Assembly (NCBI RefSeq): GCF_004138325.1
Contig: NZ_SBLB01000003.1
Location: 372,001 to 436,000, forward strand
DNA from: Spirosoma sordidisoli
GTDB lineage: Bacteria; Bacteroidota; Bacteroidia; Cytophagales; Spirosomataceae
Reading direction: 5' to 3'
DNA: 64,000 bases
Shown: piece by piece, positions 32,630 through 41,337 of the stretch
How positions within the stretch are numbered: the stretch's first letter is position 1
How the letters are laid out: each line of letters opens with the position of its first letter
Translations under genes and position numbers: made by a program
Notes under the pieces: model-generated
What the model saw: only the letters and a program-made list of their open reading frames with translations
What the model was told of the DNA's origin: nothing
Databases searched by the model: none

Positions 32630-35600
32630 AAAGGGCATGTCGTCCGACCTTGCCCCCCTGCTTACTCCCCCCGGCACCTACCAGTACGCCCATAGTCTGT
32701 ACCTGGGCCTGACGGGTGACGGGCGCGGCATGGCCCTGACCGTAGAAAAGCCCGAGCGACCCGTCACCGTGACGGGTCTGCCCGCGTCGTACCGGCTCGT
32801 CGGCCTGCAGGGGCTGGTTGCCTCCGGCGACTACCTCGCCTTTCTGACCAATCCCAACCGCCCGTCCGGCGTAGCCCGCGATCTGATCGCCCGGCTGACG
32901 CTGAACATCGACGGCCTGACGGCCTCGGCGCAGGTGCTCTTCGATGACCGGCGCGATCCGGCCGGGGCGCAGCTCAACCTGCCCGCCGGGGTGAAGCTGC
33001 AGACGCGGCTGGAAACCGAAACCGAAAGCCTGATGCGGGTCTACTGGAACGACGGGGTCAACGAGCCGCGCTGCTTGACGCTGGCCGACGGCTACGACGC
33101 CTTCGGCAGTCCGCACCACCTGTCCACCCAGGACTACCCCCGGCGGTGGAGCGTCCACCAGTTTGCCCTGCAGCCGGCGGTGCTGTGGGGTACGCCGATG
33201 TTTGAAAAGACCACCGAAGAAGGGTCGCTGCTGTCGGGCTTCTACCGCTACAGCTACCGCTACCGTTCGGGATCGGTAGAGTCGGCCCCCTTCCCGCTCT
33301 CTACGCCCCTGACGCTCCGCCAGGATATGGGCGAGCCCGACCTGACCAAGCCCGTACAGATGGAAGCCTCGGGGGTGTCCACCAAATCCGCCATCCACAT
33401 CATTGTCGATCAGCCGGACGACCGCTGGGAAGAAGCCGAGCTGCTGATGAGCTATTCAGCCGACGGCAGCAGCTGGTCCGACCTGGTCATCGCCGACCGC
33501 AGGGCCGTACCCGAGCGGCCCTCCGTTGGGCCCGCCGAGTTGCTGCGGCTGACGCACGATAAGCCCGCCGGCCTCGGTACGACCGTATCGCTGGCGCGGC
33601 TCAGTCAGATCGATCAGGTGGTCAGTCAGGCCGGGGTGATGACGCTGCACAAGCAGAAGCTGATCCTGGGTGATCTGACCCTGTCGATGCCGCTGGACCC
33701 GCCGACCCAGACCGTGACGCTCTCGCCCAAGCTGGTGGATATGCCCCTGGACGAAAGCGGCTTTCCCACCTCCCCCAACCGGACACTGGGACTGGCCTAT
33801 ACCTTTAAGCAGGCGGTGAACGACCCGCCCCTGACCGAGTCGGCCTACAAACGCCAGGACGGCACCATAGCCACGCGCACCAAACCCATCGTCGCCGACT
33901 ACCGCGACTACAAAGGGGTGCAGGTAGCCCATAGCCGGGTTGGTCTGCGCGGGGGCGAGAGCTACCCCTACGCCCTGGTCCTTTTCGACATGATCGGTCA
34001 GCCGACATTCGCCTGGCCCATTGGCACGTTTGCCGCACCCAACCGCTACGACGACCCCGCCGGCAACGGCACCTTTCCCTACGCGCCCACCGCTGCCCGT
34101 AATCTGGGCACGGCCCTCGGCATGGGCTTTGTCGCCCGGCCGATGGGGTTGTCCGTGTCGGGCATCAACATCCCCGTCGAGATGGTCTTCGACGCGGCCG
34201 GCCGCCAGCAGGTATCGGGCTTCGCCATCGTGCGGGGCAACCCGTCGGGTCGCATCAAAGCCCAGGGTATCGCCCTGCCCGCCCTCTGGGAGCAGGGTGG
34301 CCGCGACAAGTTCATCGTCTCCATCCCCAGCTATACCAACCACCTCACCGACCAGCCGACGAGTGACGGCTTTGGGCTGTTCAACGACATTCCGGCGAAG
34401 GCTGGGGCGGTCTATCGCCACCTGGCGGGCTGGATGACCTTTCTCTCCCCCGATCTGATGGTTGAGGGAAGTCTGGATACCAACCCGCCCACCGGCACCC
34501 GGCTCCGGCTGCTGGGCAGTATGCACGGGCCGGACGACAGCAACCACGTCCGCCAGCTCGACGGCGATAACCGCCAGCACTACGTCAAGGCGTACCGCTA
34601 CATCGGCAAGTCGGCCCTGAGTCTGCGCCCGGCGGCCCGGTCCAGGCCCAACCCCGGCGAGACGACCAACATCCGCCAGGCGTACAAGACCGTGCTCAAC
34701 CAGACGCTTGAAAAGTTCTACGCCGACGACCAGAGCCTGGTCTTTTCGCCGGGCGTAACCTCGTCGGCGGGGCTGGCCCAGCAGACGCCGGGCTACCTGC
34801 TCAAAGTAGACGGCTTTTCGCTGGTGGACCGGGGCGAATCCCCCACCAAGCCCGCCGGCTACGCCATCGTCAACCTCGAAGTCAACACGCCCCCGGCGGC
34901 CAGCCAGAACCAGACGTTCCAGTGGACGAACCACTTCCAGCCCCTGACCGAAATAGTGCTGGGCGAGGTGCCGCAGGTGTTTATCAGCGGCAAAGCCTGT
35001 TACCGCTTCGATGAGGTAGAGGTCTGGGGTGGCGACACCTACCTGCCCCTGATCGACATGGCCCGGATGCTGCCCTACTACGCCCCGGTTGGCGGGTATA
35101 TAGCCACCGAAGGCCACGGGCACGGCATCTTTACGGTCATTGAGAGTAAGTTCAACCACGCCCTGCGCTACGGCAGAACATATAAGCACGTCGGCACCAT
35201 GCCGACTATCGAAGCTACGGGGGGCGGGGGTGGCGGCTACCGGCAGGCCATCAACGTGTTTCAGCCCGAAGACTGGAACGTCAACCAGGGGCTGCAGAGT
35301 AAAGAAACCGTCCGGCTGTTTCAGCCGCTGCCGGCCGACATCCGGCTCGAACGGCGGTGGCCACAGGGACTGGCGTGGTCGCAGGTCAAAAGCGACGGCC
35401 AGCGGCTGGACGCCTACCGACGCATACCGGCTCCAAACCTGTTTCTGCTCGAAGGCGAGAACGGCCCCGTCACCGGCTTTGCCGTGTTGTTCGGCGAACT
35501 CTACGCGGGTCAGTTCCGGGCCGTCAGCAAGGTGCGGGTCAACGAGCGGCAGCTCATCACCGACGCCACGGGCAAACCCCTGCAGATCGGCGAGGCTTCG

Positions 35601-36320
35601 GGGGCTGAAATCTCCGGAGCCGATACGCTGACGAGCCGCATTGGCTGGCAGGCGGTGAGCCACTACGTTGTCACCAGCCGGGCGTTCTACTGGCTCGACC
35701 GGCGCAATGGCAAGTTCTACCGCTTCTCCCAGGCGGGCATCGACTGTCTCTCGGATCGGGACGGTCTGCATGACGCCCTGCAGAACACGGACCTGTCGGC
35801 CTTCTCGGTGGTCTATGACGAAGAGAACGAACTGGTGCATCTGCTCTGCGCGAGTGAGCGCATCAGCTACAGCGAGAAGGCCAACGCCTTTGTCGCCTGG
35901 CACGACTGGGTAAACGGGCTGGCATGGGCCATCAGCGGCCACGTCCTGGTCACCAGCCCCGACGGCAGCAGCCTCTTTCGGATGGGGAAAGACCCGGACA
36001 GCCGGCCCGTGCTGCGCTACCGGCACGTACCCCAGCCCGGCCAGCCGCTGTACTTCGACAACATCCTCATTGGCCTGCGTCCTGACTGGATCGAAGCCAT
36101 TGATGTGGAGTCCAGCATGGGTCAGCAGGTCACCCTGACGCCGGACACGGACGGGCGGTTTCGCTTTCGGGATGGCCGACTGCTCGGCCCCCTGCGCGGG
36201 CGTAGTCAGAGTTACCGCATGTACGGCGAGTGGATCAGCATCAGCATCACCATGACGCCCACCGCCGACCCGACCCTGCTGCTTTCGGAGATTGAGGGCC
36301 GACTACTCTATCGCAGTTGA
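32607..36320 (+). CDS. stabilisation/tail-tube B-like structural protein (1237 aa)
   Basis: The N-terminus TFEKGMSSDLAPLLTPPGTYQYAHSLY matches the start seen in large podovirus tail proteins (F.KGM..D..p...pnGtY.dA.N), which are P22 gp10/T7 gp12-like nozzle or stabilisation proteins. The body is beta-rich and likely a propeller, with repeated Y-x-Y-R strands (RYSYRYRSGSVESAPFPLS) and a Gly-rich loop (GGGGGG, about 871-876). GC-rich third codon positions are very regular along the gene. It should form the tail tube that contacts the ring proteins. Confidence 0.78.
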   Translation: MRHRQTFEKGMSSDLAPLLTPPGTYQYAHSLYLGLTGDGRGMALTVEKPERPVTVTGLPASYRLVGLQGLVASGDYLAFLTNPNRPSGVARDLIARLTLNIDGLTASAQVLFDDRRDPAGAQLNLPAGVKLQTRLETETESLMRVYWNDGVNEPRCLTLADGYDAFGSPHHLSTQDYPRRWSVHQFALQPAVLWGTPMFEKTTEEGSLLSGFYRYSYRYRSGSVESAPFPLSTPLTLRQDMGEPDLTKPVQMEASGVSTKSAIHIIVDQPDDRWEEAELLMSYSADGSSWSDLVIADRRAVPERPSVGPAELLRLTHDKPAGLGTTVSLARLSQIDQVVSQAGVMTLHKQKLILGDLTLSMPLDPPTQTVTLSPKLVDMPLDESGFPTSPNRTLGLAYTFKQAVNDPPLTESAYKRQDGTIATRTKPIVADYRDYKGVQVAHSRVGLRGGESYPYALVLFDMIGQPTFAWPIGTFAAPNRYDDPAGNGTFPYAPTAARNLGTALGMGFVARPMGLSVSGINIPVEMVFDAAGRQQVSGFAIVRGNPSGRIKAQGIALPALWEQGGRDKFIVSIPSYTNHLTDQPTSDGFGLFNDIPAKAGAVYRHLAGWMTFLSPDLMVEGSLDTNPPTGTRLRLLGSMHGPDDSNHVRQLDGDNRQHYVKAYRYIGKSALSLRPAARSRPNPGETTNIRQAYKTVLNQTLEKFYADDQSLVFSPGVTSSAGLAQQTPGYLLKVDGFSLVDRGESPTKPAGYAIVNLEVNTPPAASQNQTFQWTNHFQPLTEIVLGEVPQVFISGKACYRFDEVEVWGGDTYLPLIDMARMLPYYAPVGGYIATEGHGHGIFTVIESKFNHALRYGRTYKHVGTMPTIEATGGGGGGYRQAINVFQPEDWNVNQGLQSKETVRLFQPLPADIRLERRWPQGLAWSQVKSDGQRLDAYRRIPAPNLFLLEGENGPVTGFAVLFGELYAGQFRAVSKVRVNERQLITDATGKPLQIGEASGAEISGADTLTSRIGWQAVSHYVVTSRAFYWLDRRNGKFYRFSQAGIDCLSDRDGLHDALQNTDLSAFSVVYDEENELVHLLCASERISYSEKANAFVAWHDWVNGLAWAISGHVLVTSPDGSSLFRMGKDPDSRPVLRYRHVPQPGQPLYFDNILIGLRPDWIEAIDVESSMGQQVTLTPDTDGRFRFRDGRLLGPLRGRSQSYRMYGEWISISITMTPTADPTLLLSEIEGRLLYRS

Positions 36321-36323
36321 AAG

Positions 36324-36338
36324 TCAACTAAAATCAAC
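36324..36338 (+). promoter_or_regulatory. TCAAC-N5-TCAAC double box before the cargo genes
   Basis: TCAAC-TAAAA-TCAAC, perfect and 10-bp phased, in the 49-bp gap between the stabilisation protein and the 1114-aa gene; ends 31 bp before the ATG. Confidence 0.6.
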
Positions 36339-36369
36339 CTAACTTTCGGCTGATAACTCCACACATACA

Positions 36370-39300
36370 ATGGCAACATTCTCCACCTCTACGCCCCTGA
36401 CAACCTACTGGACCCCGCCGACGGTGGCGAAGGGGTGGGATAAGGCCATGCTGGGCCTGACGGGCTACAAGGAAGACGGCACCCAGAACACCTTCGGTAA
36501 GATCGGCAGCTGGATACCCGGCTTCAACCTGGCCCAGAACGCAGCGGCCCAGAACACGGCCCGTAACGCCGGCCTGACCGACGTGGCCAACACTATCGCC
36601 GACGACTTCGACAACCGGCTGGGGAAACTCAAGACGGTGGGCGGGGTCGCCCTGGGGGTAGCGGGTGGTGTGACAGGCAACCCCGCCCTGATCCAACGGG
36701 GGCTCTCCATGTCGGCGTCGGGCGTGACGGGTCTGGCAGCCGATCCCGGCCAGACGCCGATGGCGGGGCAGTCGTACCTGCAGGCGTTTGCCGGTGGTGG
36801 CGTCTACGGTCCCGGCAAAGGGGCGACGATGGCTGCCGACCGCACCGCAGTAGCCAGGCCGATGCTGGCTGGCCAGACGACAGGTGGACTGGGCAAGGCG
36901 GTCAACAGCGTGACCAAACCCGCCGACGAGTTTACCCAGATGTCGCAGGAGATGGTAGCCCGCGACGGCACCGACTACGTGCGCAACTGGGTGCGGCAGT
37001 CGGCGGCAATGGGCCGGGCCGGGCTTCGCCCCGGTGACGCGGTCTACGCCGGGCTGCTTAACACCCCGACGGTGATGAACACCAACGCTGCCTACAACTC
37101 AGTCAGTGCCGGCAACGACTCAGGTGGGCAGTACGACCCCATGACCAAAGAAGCCATCCTTCGACCCAACGCCGATCCGCTGGTTATCCAGTCAGCGGCC
37201 ACCCATGAGGTTACTCACCAGTGGCAGGACATGATGGGAGATCGCAGCCTGTCCGGGCCGGGTCAGCGGTCGGTTACCAATCCTGCCTGGGCGGCTTCGG
37301 AGAGTTTGATCCGCCAGTCGGTTGCCGGCTCCTCGAAGGCCAGCAAAGACCCCTACCTTACCCAGCCGATTGAGGTTCACTCGCGGATCATGGAGATGCG
37401 GCAGGCGGCCGACCTCAAGCCGGGGCAGGTGGTCACCCCGGAGTTGTACCAGAAAGTAAAGCGGTCGGCCGAGCAGTATGCCCCGAACGCCGTGGGTGGA
37501 CTGAATCGGGTACTGGACGAAAAGCAGATCATTGATCTGATGAATAAGACGGTCAGCAATGACCAGCCCCAGACCGATCCCACACTCTTTGCTGCTGCCG
37601 AGGGTGGTGTTTATCAGCCGCCGGGAGGCACCCGCCTTCCCACGAGGGATGAGTTGATTCGTATGGGTGTATCTCCACAACAGGCAGATCAGTACCTGGC
37701 GGCACGAATAAACCAGTCGGCATCGCCACCCGCCCACCGATCCGCCACCAGGCCATCGTCCACCCCGCCCCCTGCGACTACATCCGCGCCACCCCGCCGA
37801 ACTAACCCGATGCCGCTAATGGACCTGCCTGACAATGTCGCACGCACGGACACGGACCAAACAGCAACGTCCCGGCCTGTTAGTTTATTCAAGAGACCCA
37901 ACGAAGGTTATCAGACCCCCCAGACGTTCTCAAAAGGGGAGCCGGAGCGTCTGTACCAGAAGAATGCCCAAAAAGGGACTGATTATGTACGAAACTGGAT
38001 ACGTCAGTCAGCAGCTATGGGTCGGGCCGGGCTTCGACCGGAAGACGCGGTTGCTGCCAGCCGGATTGCCAATCCAGTTATCGTCAAGTCGAAGGAAGAG
38101 TTTGACCGGATATATGAGGGGAACACAGCAGACGTTGGTGCATTCTACCAATCAAAGGTAGATAGCAGCTTTATTCCCAGCACACAAGGATTTGCTGCCG
38201 ACACACATGCCGCGCACGAAGCGACCCATCAATGGCAGCGGGCTATGGGCGACCAAACCATAACCAGACTTGGCGCGGGTCAGGCAATAACACCTGGCTG
38301 GGCGGCCTCCGAAGCATTAATTCGGCAGGCGGTCCATAGCTCGTCAAAGGCGTCCAAAGACGATTACCTCACCAAGCCTGTTGAGGTTCACGCCCGGATC
38401 ATGCAACTACGCCGGGCCGGAAACCTCAAGCCGGGACAGGTCGTGACCCCGTCGCTTTATCGACAGCTAGTAAATAAGGTGGTCCCTAGACTGAACGAAG
38501 AACTCAATCAGGTGCTGGATGAAAAGCAGATTATTGACCTGATGAACAAAACCGTAAGCAACGATATGCCCCAGGATCAGACGACCTTCGCTGCCTACAA
38601 GGGTGGCGCACTACCCGGTATCGGCGGACCCGTTGCCGGTCAAGTTCGACAGTATAGCCCCGGCAGCCGGCAGGAAGACCAGCTCATCGTGGACCAGACG
38701 ACGGGGCAGGTGAACGGACTCATGCGGGCCGGCGAGCTGATCTTCGATCAGAAAGCCAAACAGACCATCGACCGGCTCATCGACGGCGGCACCGCTGCCG
38801 AGCTGGGCAACTTCATCAAAAAGGAACGGGCGACCCATCCCGACCAGACGCAGGCGTTTTGGGAGGGCGGGGTCAGCGAAGACCCGGCCTACTGGACGCG
38901 GATGCTCAACCCGATATCACCCATCAACATGGCCAAGCCCATCGTTCCCCAGCGGCCGTCTACCCCCTTCACCCCGACCATTAAACCCATTGATCAGGCG
39001 CAGAAAGCCATCGGCTCCCTGTCTACCCAGGCGACGGGATCGGCGGGCGCATCGGCCCCATCCGCGAAGATGGGCGTCGGCGACTGGGCCAGCATCGGCA
39101 TGGATGCGCTGGGGGCTATCGGCTCGGCCATTGGGGCTAACCGAAAGCTGCCGACCCAGACGGTCACCCCGGCCTGGCAGAGCTACCTCAACGAAGTGTC
39201 GGCCCGCGCCGATCAGGGACTGTTGCCGTCGGAGCGGGCAGCGGCCGAGCGGGCCATCGGCTCGGGCTACGACCGGCAGGTGCAGAGCATCGCCGATGTC

Positions 39301-39714
39301 GTGGGGGGCGGTGGCAGCGGAGCGGCCGTGCTGTCGGCTCTGGGTACGGCGGGGCGCAACACGCTGGACGCCGGACTCAACCTCGAACTGGCAGCGGCCG
39401 ATCGTCGCCGGCAGAACCTCGGCGTCTACGGACAGGCGGTGGGTCAGCAGATGGCGCAGGACAACCAGAACTATTCGCTGGCCTACAACAACGCCGTTAA
39501 CAGCCGGGACGCCTTTACCAAAAGCATGGTCGCCAACCTGCAGCAGATCGGCAACCGATTCAGCTACAACCAGACCTACGGCCCCGGCTCGGCGTTCCAG
39601 ACCCTGCAGGCCGAGATGGCGAAGATGGGTCAGGGCTACCAGCAGTCGGCTAACGCGCCCTTCGCCGGCTTCTCCGCGCCGATTGGTATCAACACCAGCT
39701 TCGGCAAAAAGTAA
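36370..39714 (+). CDS. internal virion (cargo) protein with two tandem zincin domains (1114 aa)
   Basis: Two homologous domains, about 200-414 and 537-747, each start with TDYVRNW(V/I)RQSAAMGRAGLRP and carry an HExxH zinc motif (H279-E-V-T-H283; H616-E-A-T-H620) and a downstream Glu in P(I/V)EVH(S/A)RIM (E335, E672), 52 residues after the second His in both. A Pro/Thr-rich linker joins them. The C-terminal third (from ~930) is helical with long Ala/Gln-rich parts, like T7 gp14-type or crAss-type ejected proteins. It is probably packed in the head and injected. Metallopeptidase activity is inference from the motif. Confidence 0.8.
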   Translation: MATFSTSTPLTTYWTPPTVAKGWDKAMLGLTGYKEDGTQNTFGKIGSWIPGFNLAQNAAAQNTARNAGLTDVANTIADDFDNRLGKLKTVGGVALGVAGGVTGNPALIQRGLSMSASGVTGLAADPGQTPMAGQSYLQAFAGGGVYGPGKGATMAADRTAVARPMLAGQTTGGLGKAVNSVTKPADEFTQMSQEMVARDGTDYVRNWVRQSAAMGRAGLRPGDAVYAGLLNTPTVMNTNAAYNSVSAGNDSGGQYDPMTKEAILRPNADPLVIQSAATHEVTHQWQDMMGDRSLSGPGQRSVTNPAWAASESLIRQSVAGSSKASKDPYLTQPIEVHSRIMEMRQAADLKPGQVVTPELYQKVKRSAEQYAPNAVGGLNRVLDEKQIIDLMNKTVSNDQPQTDPTLFAAAEGGVYQPPGGTRLPTRDELIRMGVSPQQADQYLAARINQSASPPAHRSATRPSSTPPPATTSAPPRRTNPMPLMDLPDNVARTDTDQTATSRPVSLFKRPNEGYQTPQTFSKGEPERLYQKNAQKGTDYVRNWIRQSAAMGRAGLRPEDAVAASRIANPVIVKSKEEFDRIYEGNTADVGAFYQSKVDSSFIPSTQGFAADTHAAHEATHQWQRAMGDQTITRLGAGQAITPGWAASEALIRQAVHSSSKASKDDYLTKPVEVHARIMQLRRAGNLKPGQVVTPSLYRQLVNKVVPRLNEELNQVLDEKQIIDLMNKTVSNDMPQDQTTFAAYKGGALPGIGGPVAGQVRQYSPGSRQEDQLIVDQTTGQVNGLMRAGELIFDQKAKQTIDRLIDGGTAAELGNFIKKERATHPDQTQAFWEGGVSEDPAYWTRMLNPISPINMAKPIVPQRPSTPFTPTIKPIDQAQKAIGSLSTQATGSAGASAPSAKMGVGDWASIGMDALGAIGSAIGANRKLPTQTVTPAWQSYLNEVSARADQGLLPSERAAAERAIGSGYDRQVQSIADVVGGGGSGAAVLSALGTAGRNTLDAGLNLELAAADRRRQNLGVYGQAVGQQMAQDNQNYSLAYNNAVNSRDAFTKSMVANLQQIGNRFSYNQTYGPGSAFQTLQAEMAKMGQGYQQSANAPFAGFSAPIGINTSFGKK

Positions 39715-39735
39715 TCCACCTACTGATTCACACCG

Positions 39736-41337
39736 ATGACACCCATAACGCCCGGCTTTGCCCCTAACCCCAACTCAGCCCCCTCTCCTACGCTGGCGGC
39801 TGCGCTGATGCCGACCGAGAATCTGGCCCAGCGCAGGGCGGATCAGCAGGCCGGGCTGTATTTCCAGTCGCAGCTCAACGAGGTGTGGCGGCAGCAGAAC
39901 GCCGAACGGCAGGCCGCCATCGTGGACCTGGAAAAGACCAACAACCAGATCGGCAGCATGGGTCTGCTCGGCCCCGACGCCAGCCGGCTCTACAACCAGT
40001 TCGCCGAACCCTGGCGCAGAAAGGTCGAAGACATCATCAAGAACGAATACCAGGGCGACGTGCGTAGGTTCCGGCGCGAGAAGGGCGACTACCTCATGGG
40101 CGAGTTCAACACCATGCTCACCACCAGCCGGGAGTTGCAGCAGGCCCAGCAGAACAAAACCAACTACGCCCTCTGGCTCAAAGACAAGCAGGATGGCAAG
40201 CTGGCCCTGGGCGACATGGACACGGCCTTCGCCCAGTTTACCAACGGGGATCGGCCGGACCTGCCCTATGCCGGTGGCTATGAGCCGCCCAAGAATGTCT
40301 TCGACCGGATCGCCAAAGGCACCAAGCCCGGCTACGAGTGGGGGCTGTCGGTCAAGGACGAGCGGGGCAACCACATCGGCTACGCGCCCGTGCCGGCCTC
40401 AAGGGAAGACATCTACCGAGAAGCCCTCAATGACGGGCTCTCTCCCGCCCAAGCCAGCGACTACGTGGACAACAAACTCCGCTATCAGGGCGGGGTGAAC
40501 TGGGGCATGAAGCAGCCCGACCCCTACAAGCTCCGTCAGGACGCCATCGAAAACGAGCAGTGGAAGATGAAGTTCAACCAGGCCGAGCGGTTCCAGGCGC
40601 AGGACATCGGCGAACGCCGGGCCGACCGCGCTGCCCGTGAAAAGGCACGAAAGGAAGAAGCGGCCGCCAAAGCCAAAGTGCCCGGCGCGGGTCTGCCGTC
40701 CTACTACGACCGACTGTTTTCGACGACGGGCTTCAACGAGCGGTTCCAGGTGCCGGGCCAGTCGGGCCTTTCCTTCCCCCAGCGCAGCGGTATCGTGGCC
40801 GGGGAGCGCGACGCCCTGCTGGCCGCGCTGGGCTACGACGATAAGAACGCCCGCGAGTTGACCAACGCCGACAATCCGGCCATACCACAGGACAAACCCA
40901 TAAAGGTCAATGCCGTGACGCCGGGGCAGGTGATGTACCGCGTCGGGGGTGGACAGACGGTGACGGGGCCAGCGGTGATCTCGGCCGACGGCAGCAAGGT
41001 CATCCCGATGAAAGACGGCATCCTGCGCGAAGTGACCGAGATTGATCCCAGCCGCATCATCCAGCTGCCGGCGGCCCGCTTCGGTGGTCCGGCCGGGGTG
41101 CCCATCATGGCCGTCAAGGCGAAGGTCAACCTCAAGGCCGCCGACGGCACAACCAAATTCAATCAGGACGTGTTTATTCCCGTCTCTACCAGCATGAACA
41201 CCCGAGCGGGCCTGACCGATCTGACCCCCTTCGGGTCGCCCAACCCCCGCGCTGCGGCCATGCAGCCCACGGGCTACGACGGCCCCGACCAGCCCACCAC
41301 CCGAACCTACGTCCAGCAACTCCTTAACGAAGACTGA
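39736..41337 (+). CDS. internal virion protein, helical (533 aa)
   Basis: The first 290 residues are Gln/Arg-rich helices (RRADQQAGLYFQSQLNEVWRQQ, FRREKGDYLMGEFNTMLTTS) with a coiled-coil near 270-310 (EQWKMKFNQAERFQAQDIGE). The C-terminal half is beta-rich. No known catalytic motif. Its place between two giant cargo genes and the TGATG overlap with the next gene suggest a virion core or ejection protein. Confidence 0.72.
   Translation: MTPITPGFAPNPNSAPSPTLAAALMPTENLAQRRADQQAGLYFQSQLNEVWRQQNAERQAAIVDLEKTNNQIGSMGLLGPDASRLYNQFAEPWRRKVEDIIKNEYQGDVRRFRREKGDYLMGEFNTMLTTSRELQQAQQNKTNYALWLKDKQDGKLALGDMDTAFAQFTNGDRPDLPYAGGYEPPKNVFDRIAKGTKPGYEWGLSVKDERGNHIGYAPVPASREDIYREALNDGLSPAQASDYVDNKLRYQGGVNWGMKQPDPYKLRQDAIENEQWKMKFNQAERFQAQDIGERRADRAAREKARKEEAAAKAKVPGAGLPSYYDRLFSTTGFNERFQVPGQSGLSFPQRSGIVAGERDALLAALGYDDKNARELTNADNPAIPQDKPIKVNAVTPGQVMYRVGGGQTVTGPAVISADGSKVIPMKDGILREVTEIDPSRIIQLPAARFGGPAGVPIMAVKAKVNLKAADGTTKFNQDVFIPVSTSMNTRAGLTDLTPFGSPNPRAAAMQPTGYDGPDQPTTRTYVQQLLNED

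Noticed and set aside
33456..36026. 856-codon open frame on the minus strand opposite the 1237-aa gene, and a similar 743-codon one at 55843-58074
   Set aside because: High GC at third positions of the plus-strand genes removes stops in the antisense frame. The predicted proteins are rich in Val, Gly, Arg, His and Gln without motifs, while the plus frames have clear family features.
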